Shown here: piece by piece, positions 46,509 to 51,780 of the stretch | Numbering within the stretch: the first letter of the stretch is position 1 | Layout: each line of letters opens with the position of its first letter | Assembly (NCBI GenBank): GCA_902491575.1 | Contig: CABUID010000001.1 | Location: 124,001 to 188,000 of the forward strand | Length of the DNA stretch: 64,000 nt | Direction of reading: 5' to 3' | From: an uncultured Bacillota bacterium | GTDB taxonomy: Bacteria; Bacillota_I; Bacilli_A; RFN20; CAG-631 | The notes under the pieces: generated by a model | Database searches by the model: none | What the model was told of the DNA's origin: nothing | The model's input: the letters and a program-made list of their open reading frames with translations, nothing else | Made by a program: the position numbers and the translations under genes

Positions 46509-46829
46509 CTAACTATGAGCCTCAATTAAAATATTTCGATAGTCGCTGTCATCCACATGCGTGACGAAATAAACTTCTTTGTTAATCATCAGTTTGTCCC
46601 CTACTTTAACATTTATTTCTTCAAACGGAAGCGCGTTTATGGTGCAGGATAAATAATAAGATGTTGCATTACCAGATTCACCAGAATTTCTTTTTTTTAC
46701 TACATTTGTTATCACATAATTGTAACAATCTTTAGAGTACTTATAACGTTCTCCATCGATTTCGTTTGCTAGTCTTTCGGTATAATAAATTCTTGGAAAG
46801 ACATTAATTATTGTTCTTTTTAAAGCCAT
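46509..46829 (-). CDS. Head-tail connector/stopper protein
   Basis: 106 residues from ATG 46,829 (MALKRTII), chosen since a longer frame to 46,910 overlaps the upstream gene. Beta-barrel-like with INALPFEEINVKVGDKLMINKEVYFVTHV, like small stopper (head completion) proteins that plug the portal. It overlaps the upstream gene's stop by 1-3 bases, in the usual connector order. Confidence 0.6.
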   Translation of the reverse strand: MALKRTIINVFPRIYYTERLANEIDGERYKYSKDCYNYVITNVVKKRNSGESGNATSYYLSCTINALPFEEINVKVGDKLMINKEVYFVTHVDDSDYRNILIEAHS

Positions 46830-46830
46830 A

Positions 46831-47223
46831 TTAAAACACTCCACATCCTCTATAAAAAAATCCAGCACTTGAGAGGATATTATCTGCTTCTCTGCAAATT
46901 GCTTTTGCATCTAAATCATTATTAATAATGGTCACTCCTTGATTCGTCGCTCCTAGTTCTCCTTTCATATCACCACCAATGGAAAGATAACTAAAAAGTT
47001 CTGCTTCTGCAGCTTCAATTAAAGCTTCTTTTTGAGTTGTCGTTAGCAGATTGTTTTTTGCTAAATTTTTAAAATCAATAGTGCTGTTTGTGCAAACATA
47101 TTGCCAGATTTTCAAGCAAATATAATTTGCCTGCGATTGGATAACCGCAGAATTAATGCGAATGATGTTGTTGTATGTTTCGATGAAATCATTTACGTTG
47201 ATTTCAAAAGGTACTTTATTCAT
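46831..47223 (-). CDS. Head-tail adaptor (gp6-like)
   Basis: 130 residues, mostly helical (VNDFIETYNNIIRINSAVIQSQANYICLKIWQYV), the size and place of phage adaptor proteins that bind below the portal. GGAG site about 10 bases before ATG. First gene after the capsid. Confidence 0.6.
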   Translation of the reverse strand: MNKVPFEINVNDFIETYNNIIRINSAVIQSQANYICLKIWQYVCTNSTIDFKNLAKNNLLTTTQKEALIEAAEAELFSYLSIGGDMKGELGATNQGVTIINNDLDAKAICREADNILSSAGFFYRGCGVF

Positions 47224-47306
47224 CCATTTAATCTCCTTTTATTTAATCAAAAAAGGACTTAGATTTTAATTTTTCCAAGTCCTTATAAATAAGTAATAAA
47301 AATTTT

Positions 47307-48410
47307 TTAAGCAATTTTAACACCTTGAAGTACAGCAGCTGCTTTTGTGTTTTTCATCATTAATCCCCAGACAGCTTCTACATCGCCTTTGTGTACAGCT
47401 TTAGCTTCTGTAAAATCTGGCAAGTGAGCTTCAACAAGTTTTGAGCCATCAGGAGAAAGTGCACAAACTTCGTCTTCACCAAAACATACAAAATAGAAAT
47501 CAGTTGATCCTTTAACAGCTAATTTTTTGTAATAAGTAGTTGAAGCACTGAAAGAGCCTGTAGTTACAGCAGTGTATGTCTCCCCTGATTTGGTGTATAA
47601 AGTACCATCTGTTACAAAGGTATCTGCTGTAACTGGCGTCTCTCGATATTCATCAGCGATTCTAACAGGAATGATATCTTGAAGTTTTTTTGTTGTTCCA
47701 TTATAGAATTGTCCAATATCTACAACTGGAATGCCGTCATAATTATCTACGCTTCTTCCAAAGGCATCTTCTGAATGTGTGTAATATTCAGCATGTCTTG
47801 CCGCAGATTTTACTTTTAATAAACCTTTTGAATTTGTAATAATTAAATCTGGCTTACGAGTCAATTTTGAGATTACTTCATCAAATTGATCACAAAGTTT
47901 TAAGCCAATTTCTTTTGTCATGCTGGTAACATTTAAGGATGAACCATCAACTTCGTTGGCTGTATCTTTGAGTAATGTTTTTAATCCATCAAATTCCAAA
48001 CTATTTTCAGTAGCATTACCATTAATAAAGTCGTTATGAAACTTATTCACTGTTGCTTCTGATTTTTTTCTATTTTGGTAAGATACCTCATCTTCTCTTC
48101 CTGCAGGGTTTTTCGCTAAAACTCTATCGATTTCGTATGAACCACCTAAAATTTTTAAATAAGTCGTTTTGTTGTCACGGATTGCTTCATTAGCTACATA
48201 TTCGCTATTGATTGCTCTTCCTGCAGCATATGAAGGTGTTTTTTCATATTGATAGGTGTAAGCTAATGTTGATCCGCCTTGTGGCGAAATATCATTTTTA
48301 AATGGAATAATTGAAAGAATAAAAGATTTTCTTTCAAAGTATTCTACGATTGATTGGTCAATTGGATTGCTCATTCCAACTGTTGATTCTTTTAATGTGA
48401 TTGTTGCCAT
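47307..48410 (-). CDS. Major capsid protein
   Basis: 367 residues directly after the scaffold gene. It has an HK97-like layout: N-terminal arm, ILSIIPFKNDISPQGGSTLAYTY, central KKSEATVNKFHNDFINGNA and SFYFVCFGEDEVCALSP-like strands, and a C-terminal PDFTEAKAVHKGDVEAVWGLMMKNTKAAAVL. An inserted small module (about 265-310) with TLYTKSGETYTAVTTGSFS and TTYYKK is a repeat-like Ig/decorating domain found in some phage structural proteins. GAGAGG precedes the ATG. Confidence 0.82.
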   Translation of the reverse strand: MATITLKESTVGMSNPIDQSIVEYFERKSFILSIIPFKNDISPQGGSTLAYTYQYEKTPSYAAGRAINSEYVANEAIRDNKTTYLKILGGSYEIDRVLAKNPAGREDEVSYQNRKKSEATVNKFHNDFINGNATENSLEFDGLKTLLKDTANEVDGSSLNVTSMTKEIGLKLCDQFDEVISKLTRKPDLIITNSKGLLKVKSAARHAEYYTHSEDAFGRSVDNYDGIPVVDIGQFYNGTTKKLQDIIPVRIADEYRETPVTADTFVTDGTLYTKSGETYTAVTTGSFSASTTYYKKLAVKGSTDFYFVCFGEDEVCALSPDGSKLVEAHLPDFTEAKAVHKGDVEAVWGLMMKNTKAAAVLQGVKIA

Positions 48411-48431
48411 AATAAATGTCCTCTCTTTTCT

Positions 48432-49022
48432 TTATTTTTGATTTTCATAAAATTGCTTTACAGCAGCGCTAATGGATACGGTACTTTTATTACCACCTAA
48501 ATTGTTATCATAACCCGGTGTAACACCTGCCCTGTTTCCATAAGCATTTCCAGTATTGATTAAAAACTCATTTCCTTTAATCGCTTCGTCAAAAGCCTTA
48601 TTAAATGATTCTTTATCAATTCCATCTTTCTTTTCGTTTAATTTAAACTCAAAGCCTTTTTCTTTAAGAATAGCTTTCATCGCAGTTGAATTTCTAACTT
48701 TCTTACTTGCTAATTCTTTTTCAATAAATTGGCTTAATTTGAAATCATCTAACTCTTTGGCTGAGGTCTCTTTCAGCGTATTATAATCGTTCTGAAGAGT
48801 TGGATACTTTTCAATAGCCTCCTTATTGCTTTCTTTGAAATTATTAAAGTCGCTTGTTAACTTATCATAGTCATCTTTTGGAACATATTGTTTTAAGTCG
48901 ACTTTTTTTGCATTTGCAATATCTTGTCCGTTTGTTTCCATGATAGAGTCAACTACTTCGCCTATCTTCTCTTCTGAAAGACCAGCATTCTTTAATAAAT
49001 CTCTTAATTCTTCTCTTTTCAT
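48432..49022 (-). CDS. Phage scaffolding protein (GP20-like)
   Basis: 196 residues. Matches the GP20 minor structural/scaffold family: short N-terminal helix pair (MKREELRDLLKNAGLSEEKIGEVVDSIM), a long coiled coil (about 55-125), and a C-terminal IKGNEFLINTGNAYG-like tail. Scaffold proteins guide capsid assembly and leave before packaging. AAGGAGG lies before the ATG. Confidence 0.82.
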   Translation of the reverse strand: MKREELRDLLKNAGLSEEKIGEVVDSIMETNGQDIANAKKVDLKQYVPKDDYDKLTSDFNNFKESNKEAIEKYPTLQNDYNTLKETSAKELDDFKLSQFIEKELASKKVRNSTAMKAILKEKGFEFKLNEKKDGIDKESFNKAFDEAIKGNEFLINTGNAYGNRAGVTPGYDNNLGGNKSTVSISAAVKQFYENQK

Positions 49023-49116
49023 TCGTTATCCTCCTTACGCTTTGTTAACGCGGTATGCTCCGCTTATAGTTATCATGAATGAATCCTTTCTTTTACGTTG
49101 TAAGTGTCAACGAGTA

Positions 49117-49144
49117 TAAAAAAAGCACCTATTTCTAGATGCTT
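49117..49144 (-). terminator. Terminator after the antirepressor gene
   Basis: AGCATCTA pairs with TAGGTGCT (one G-T) around GAAA, then seven Ts on the minus strand. It isolates the antirepressor locus from the scaffold-capsid genes. Confidence 0.82.
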
Positions 49145-49160
49145 CCTTATCAAAAATTAA

Positions 49161-49928
49161 TTACTGCTTTTCAATTGTGGGTAAAATGTTCTTCTCTTTT
49201 AATGTGTTGTATAAGAACAATCTTCCTTTTTGAGTCCACTTTGTATTCATTTTAATAAAACTCGTTCCATCGACTTTGTCAATGACGATTGTTTCACTAA
49301 ATGTATAACCTTTATCTTGATACTTTCTGTAAAGTAACCATTGCTCATTTTGTTTGTACTGAATATTAAAATCATGAAGAATCTTGTTAAATTGAATCGC
49401 ACTCATACCATAATCTTTTGCGATTTGGTTTGTATTTACAAGTTCTTTTGATTTTAAAATGATGTCAGTATAATCCGCTTTCGGTTTTAACTCATTAATA
49501 ATTTGCTCTTTCTTTTTATTCTCTAAAGCTAGTTTTTCATTTTGCTCAACTTTAGTAGCTAATTCTCTTAATGCTTGCGAATAACTTTGTGGAACAGTAC
49601 TATAGCTGCCTGTCTTTCGTATTGCTGGCAATACTTCACTTGTTACCCATCTTTTAAATTTCTTTGCAGAATCAAGTTTACTTCCAAACACAAGGCTATA
49701 CAATCCTGATTCGTTGATGAAAGTTACTTCTTGATTTCCACCTTTTGTAAGGGTGTCGCGTTTCGTTACATCCTCTTCATCAACATGGTCCTTAATTGCC
49801 TTTCTTGAATTACTATACCCCAATACTTCACATACATCTTTTCCAACAAAGTATGGTTCATTGTTAATTAAAAGAGTCCTTACTTCTCCAAACTCTGGAT
49901 TTTTAAAAATTGTTAATTCATTATTCAT
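49161..49928 (-). CDS. Phage antirepressor (BRO-N plus KilAC)
   Basis: 255 residues. N-terminal BRO domain (about 5-110: FGEVRTLLINNEPYFVGKDVCEVLGYSN; FKRWVTSEVLPAIRKTGSY), a short coiled linker (about 115-145), and a C-terminal KilAC domain (about 150-250: NTNQIAKDYGMSAIQFNKILHDF; TKWTQKGRLFLYNTL). Such proteins inactivate phage repressors and trigger induction. Here the gene lies inside the head module, after three RHH repressor genes and an 82-residue gene, and is ended by its own terminator, like ant of the P22 immI locus. Confidence 0.92.
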   Translation of the reverse strand: MNNELTIFKNPEFGEVRTLLINNEPYFVGKDVCEVLGYSNSRKAIKDHVDEEDVTKRDTLTKGGNQEVTFINESGLYSLVFGSKLDSAKKFKRWVTSEVLPAIRKTGSYSTVPQSYSQALRELATKVEQNEKLALENKKKEQIINELKPKADYTDIILKSKELVNTNQIAKDYGMSAIQFNKILHDFNIQYKQNEQWLLYRKYQDKGYTFSETIVIDKVDGTSFIKMNTKWTQKGRLFLYNTLKEKNILPTIEKQ

Positions 49929-49955
49929 ATTTATTCTCCTGTTCTATTTTTATAT

Positions 49956-50204
49956 TTAAATTACTTTTACTTTAATGTTTTTTTGTTGTGGTTGATAATA
50001 TTTGTACATATCATAACCGCATTTCTTTTTTGGATTGATAAAGATGTACCAACACATATTTGATTTTCTATCAAATACTGTGAAACTTGTTTTTACTACC
50101 TTGACTATTTCGTCTGTTCTTTGTTTAAAGTATCCTGTTGGTACTATCTTTCTTAAATTACTTCTAAATTTTTTTGGGATGCTTTCCCAAGATACGAATT
50201 CCAT
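49956..50204 (-). CDS. Small prophage protein upstream of the antirepressor
   Basis: 82 residues, strongly basic with aromatic residues: KKFRSNLRKIVPTGYFKQRTDEIVKVVK then a short beta part ending KKCGYDMYKYYQPQQKNIKVKVI. AAGGAGG precedes the ATG. It lies 27 bases before the antirepressor gene and is probably in its operon. A candidate promoter (TTGCCA-17-TATTAT, 50,288-50,260, minus) overlaps the small RNA promoter facing the other way. Not recognised. Confidence 0.7.
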   Translation of the reverse strand: MEFVSWESIPKKFRSNLRKIVPTGYFKQRTDEIVKVVKTSFTVFDRKSNMCWYIFINPKKKCGYDMYKYYQPQQKNIKVKVI

Positions 50205-50235
50205 ATAAAAAACCTCCTTATCTTCTTTTTCAATA

Positions 50236-50264
50236 TGGACTTAGAGGCATTATTTTGTTATAAT
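50236..50264 (+). promoter_or_regulatory. Promoter of small RNA 1
   Basis: TGGACT (50,236-50,241), 17 bases, TATAAT (50,259-50,264). The inverted repeat AGAGGCA/TGCCTCT (50,043 excluded; positions 50,243-50,249 and 50,270-50,276) brackets the -10 box with 20 bases between halves. Confidence 0.65.
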
Positions 50265-50288
50265 ATTGGTGCCTCTGACAAGTGGCAA
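50260..50288 (-). promoter_or_regulatory. Candidate promoter of the antirepressor operon
   Basis: Minus strand TTGCCA (50,288-50,283), 17 bases, TATTAT (50,265-50,260). Its -10 overlaps that of the plus-strand small RNA promoter, and both lie in the AGAGGCA/TGCCTCT repeat, so one bound repressor could block both. Confidence 0.55.
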
Positions 50289-50333
50289 TAGGAAGTAAAT
50301 CTTTTAGCGGGGACTAGCTTCCTATTTTTTTTT
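50271..50333 (+). ncRNA. Small RNA 1 (convergent to RHH gene 1)
   Basis: About 63 nt from the promoter above to a terminator hairpin in which AATAGGAAG (50,287-50,295) pairs with CTTCCTATT (50,318-50,326) across a 22-base loop, then nine Ts. It is antisense to the end of RHH gene 1 and to the leader of the 82-residue gene/antirepressor mRNA. Confidence 0.6.
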
Positions 50334-50495
50334 GCCAAGTAACAAGTGAATTCCTTGTCTAATTGCTTCACCTTTAGTGATATTGTTCTTTTTGCAGTAT
50401 TCGTTTAGTTTAAATTCAGTTTCTTCATCTAAACGAATACTATATTTAATATCCTTAGGTTTTTCAACTTTTGGTCTTCCAGTTCTTGGACTCAT
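50322..50495 (-). CDS. Ribbon-helix-helix repressor 1
   Basis: 57 residues, below the usual ORF size cut-off. N-terminal GRP motif (RTGRPK), then the RHH fold: beta strand IKYSIRL (17-23), helix A EETEFKLNEYCKKN, turn NITKGEAIRQGIHLLL. AAGAGGTGAG precedes ATG 50,495. Its promoter carries an inverted repeat TGCCACAC/GTGTGGCA around the -10 box, a typical RHH autoregulation site. Paralogue of the two RHH genes upstream, but the DNA-reading beta strand differs. Confidence 0.85.
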   Translation of the reverse strand: MSPRTGRPKVEKPKDIKYSIRLDEETEFKLNEYCKKNNITKGEAIRQGIHLLLGKKK

Positions 50496-50515
50496 AAACT
50501 CACCTCTTTTCTTTT

Positions 50516-50556
50516 TGCCACACCTAAAGTATAATAAATGTGTGGCATTAAGTCAA
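50516..50556 (-). promoter_or_regulatory. Promoter and operator of RHH gene 1
   Basis: Minus strand TTGACT (50,556-50,551), 17 bases, TATACT (50,533-50,528). Perfect 8-base inverted repeat TGCCACAC (50,516-50,523) and GTGTGGCA (50,540-50,547), 16 bases apart. Confidence 0.8.
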
Positions 50557-50571
50557 GGTTTTTTTATTATA

Positions 50572-50621
50572 ACAAAAAAGCCTCTTTCCTTTAAAAATTG
50601 TGTTTGAAAACATGAGGCTCT
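50572..50621 (-). terminator. Hairpin after RHH cassette 2
   Basis: Minus strand GAGCCTC pairs with GAGGCT followed by TTTTTT, with a long A/T-rich loop. The same design (GCCTC ... CAAACA ... GGAGG then Ts) occurs after cassette 3, showing that the cassettes arose by duplication. Confidence 0.5.
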
Positions 50622-50632
50622 TACGTTATAAT
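50604..50632 (+). promoter_or_regulatory. Promoter of small RNA 2
   Basis: TTGAAA (50,604-50,609), 17 bases, TATAAT (50,627-50,632); inverted repeat GAGGC (50,614-50,618) and GCCTC (50,639-50,643) brackets the -10 box as in cassette 1. Confidence 0.7.
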
Positions 50633-50639
50633 ATAAGTG

Positions 50640-50698
50640 CCTCTGTTTGGGGGTGTGTACAAGTGAATCCGCCAAGATAACTACTTGTACATTTTTTT
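50640..50698 (+). ncRNA. Small RNA 2 (convergent to RHH gene 2)
   Basis: About 59 nt ending in a terminator: TGTACAAGT (50,656-50,664) pairs with ACTTGTACA (50,683-50,691), 18-base loop, then seven Ts. The loop holds CCGCC, complementary to GGCGG in small RNA 3. Confidence 0.6.
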
Positions 50699-50876
50699 AT
50701 TTACCCGTTTTTAAATTATCATAAATCATTTCAATCCCTTTAACAACAACATCAGTTTTAGAAATTTGTAACTTTTTAGAACATTCATTTAATTTTTCTG
50801 CTTGCTCTTTAGTCATTCTAATTCTTGTTTGTATAGTTTTGGGATTATCAGTTGGGCGTCCTTTTTTTGTTTCCAC
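50697..50876 (-). CDS. Ribbon-helix-helix repressor 2
   Basis: 59 residues from GTG 50,876, chosen because AAGGAGG lies 6 bases upstream; an ATG at 50,903 overlaps the promoter. GRP motif near the N-terminus (KKGRPTD), beta strand IQTRIRM, helix A KEQAEKLNECSKKL, turn and helix B QISKTDVVVKGIEMIYDNL. Its own promoter carries GGTTACAC/GTGTATCC (7 of 8 symmetric), different from that of RHH 1, so the paralogues probably read different operators. Confidence 0.83.
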   Translation of the reverse strand: METKKGRPTDNPKTIQTRIRMTKEQAEKLNECSKKLQISKTDVVVKGIEMIYDNLKTGK

Positions 50877-50893
50877 TTCATTCCTCCTTTTTT

Positions 50894-50935
50894 GGTTACA
50901 CATATATTATATATTTTTGTGTATCCAATAGTCAA
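50894..50935 (-). promoter_or_regulatory. Promoter and operator of RHH gene 2
   Basis: Minus strand TTGACT (50,935-50,930), 18 bases, TATAAT (50,911-50,906). Inverted repeat GGTTACAC (50,894-50,901) and GTGTATCC (50,919-50,926), 17 bases apart. Confidence 0.75.
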
Positions 50936-50982
50936 GAGAAATTTTAATATTATAACAAAAAACCTCCTATAAATTTGCATGT

Positions 50983-51011
50983 TTGAAATCTACAAGAGGC
51001 TGTGCTATAAT
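50983..51011 (+). promoter_or_regulatory. Promoter of small RNA 3
   Basis: TTGAAA (50,983-50,988), 17 bases, TATAAT (51,006-51,011) with TG before it. Inverted repeat CTACAAGAG (50,990-50,998) and CTCTTGTAG (51,023-51,031) brackets the -10 box. Confidence 0.75.
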
Positions 51012-51017
51012 TAATGT

Positions 51018-51090
51018 GCAATCTCTTGTAGGTTGTGGCGGGTAATCATCTTATGTTCGGCAAAAACTCTTATGGTTACCCTCTTGTTTT
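51018..51090 (+). ncRNA. Small RNA 3 (convergent to RHH gene 3)
   Basis: About 73 nt. Terminator stem GGGTAATCAT (51,040-51,049) pairs with ATGGTTACCC (51,072-51,081), one T-G, 22-base loop, then TCTTGTTTT. The loop DNA includes TGTTCGGCAAAA (51,054-51,065), 10 of 12 identical to the RHH 3 operator TGTTCGACATAA. Confidence 0.6.
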
Positions 51091-51265
51091 ATTTAATATA
51101 ATTATTAATGGCCAATCGGATTACTTCAGATTTCGATTGACTTTTTTTTTGACAATACTCATTAAGTTTTTTTAAAGTATTCTCATCAAGTCGTATTCCT
51201 ATTCTCGTATCCTTCTTAAAATCTAAAACAGGACGACCCATTTTTTTATTGTCGTTAGATTTCAT
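51089..51265 (-). CDS. Ribbon-helix-helix repressor 3
   Basis: 58 residues from ATG 51,265 (AAAGGAGGGCAA upstream; a frame start at 51,280 is inside that site). GRP motif (KMGRPVL), beta strand TRIGIRL, helix A ENTLKKLNEYCQKK, turn and helix B SKSEVIRLAINNYI. Its promoter has two direct copies of TGTTCGACATAA instead of an inverted repeat. First of the three tandem RHH cassettes in reading direction. Confidence 0.83.
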   Translation of the reverse strand: MKSNDNKKMGRPVLDFKKDTRIGIRLDENTLKKLNEYCQKKSQSKSEVIRLAINNYIK

Positions 51266-51283
51266 TTGCCCTCCTTTCACTTA

Positions 51284-51326
51284 TGTTCGACATAATTATC
51301 ATATATTTTGTTCGACATAAAGTCAA
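51284..51326 (-). promoter_or_regulatory. Promoter and direct-repeat operator of RHH gene 3
   Basis: Minus strand TTGACT (51,326-51,321), 17 bases, TATGAT (51,303-51,298). Direct repeats TGTTCGACATAA at 51,284-51,295 and 51,309-51,320, 25 bases apart. A third near-copy lies inside small RNA 3. Confidence 0.75.
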
Positions 51327-51354
51327 GAGGAATTTTAAATTTTTTTAATTAAAT

Positions 51355-51385
51355 CAAAAAAAGACCTTTTACAGTCCTTTTTTGA
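51355..51385 (-). terminator. Terminator of the tandem structured RNA
   Basis: Minus strand AAAAAAGGAC pairs with GTCTTTTTT with one bulged G; T-run after the stem. The flanking A-run makes it usable on both strands. Confidence 0.75.
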
Positions 51386-51564
51386 TTAATTTGTAGGAGT
51401 CAGGCGCTCAACTCTGAAACAATGAATGCAATTTGCATATTGGTGGTCTTGGAGCGCAGTCAATTTTTCCACCTCACCTACACTTATATGCTAGGCGAGA
51501 CCCGCAGAACTCTCGCATGTCCTACACTTAAGGGTATGGAAGCGGGATTTGTCCACCTCTAGCA
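51355..51564 (-). ncRNA. Tandem structured RNA (copies A and B of a new motif)
   Basis: About 210 nt from a minus-strand TATAAT at 51,575-51,570 to the terminator at 51,355-51,385. Copy A (51,564-51,489): closing helix TGCTAG/CTAGCA, and loop CCCGC (51,546-51,542) complementary to GCGGG (51,505-51,501). Copy B (51,482-51,392): closing helix TGTAGG/CCTACA, hairpin GGTGG/CCACC, and loop GCGCTC (51,457-51,452) complementary to GAGCGC (51,409-51,404). Both begin with AGGTGGA after the closing helix. No ORF fits the sequence. Not a class I recognise. Confidence 0.7.
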
Positions 51565-51569
51565 ATAAT

Positions 51570-51575
51570 ATTATA
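51570..51575 (-). promoter_or_regulatory. -10 box of the tandem structured RNA
   Basis: TATAAT on the minus strand; the -35 is weak. Predicted start about 51,563, coinciding with the 5' strand of the copy A closing helix. Confidence 0.5.
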
Positions 51576-51625
51576 ACTATTTTCTTCGTTAAAGTAAGGA
51601 ATGTTGTATAGTTTTACAGTTTTTA

Positions 51626-51654
51626 TTGTATAATTAAAAAAAATCGCATATACT
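51626..51654 (+). promoter_or_regulatory. Promoter of structured RNA copy C
   Basis: TTGTAT (51,626-51,631), 17 bases, TATACT (51,649-51,654); predicted start about 51,661, two bases before the copy C closing helix. Confidence 0.65.
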
Positions 51655-51660
51655 ATAAAT

Positions 51661-51776
51661 ATAGATATGAGGTGGAAATTTCGCTCCAAGACCACGCCCT
51701 ACAGTTATGTAGGTAGACTTTCCTGAGGTGAGCGGCCAGGCGTATCTAATATTAGAAGGTTTATCCTTCTTTTTTT
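51661..51776 (+). ncRNA. Structured RNA copy C
   Basis: About 116 nt including its terminator AGAAGG/CCTTCT plus Ts (51,754-51,776). Closing helix AGATA (51,663-51,667)/TATCT (51,743-51,747); TGAGGTGGAAA; hairpin GGTGG/CCAC; loop CGCTC (51,682-51,686) complementary to GAGCG (51,730-51,734); inner hairpin CCTAC/GTAGG. It shares TGAGGTGGAAA and CGCTCCAAGACCAC with copy B on the other strand. It ends 5 bases before the stop codon of the convergent MuF-like gene. Confidence 0.7.
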
Positions 51777-51780
51777 GTTT

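Noticed and set aside
50205..51280. CRISPR array or type III toxin-antitoxin repeats
   Set aside because: The three repeated units contain genes and promoters, are not short identical repeats with spacers, and no Cas or ToxN-like gene is present.
50205..51280. Plasmid copy-control module (copG plus counter-transcribed RNA)
   Set aside because: RHH genes and small convergent RNAs resemble it, but no Rep gene follows; the downstream gene is an antirepressor and the flanks are phage head genes.
51386..51760. Insertion sequence or group II intron ends
   Set aside because: The inverted similarity between strands is a shared RNA fold with own promoters and terminators; there is no transposase, reverse transcriptase or intron domain.
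51386..51760. Hammerhead, twister or pistol ribozyme
   Set aside because: The conserved cores of these classes are absent; the CCAAG in the loop is the only similarity to twister.
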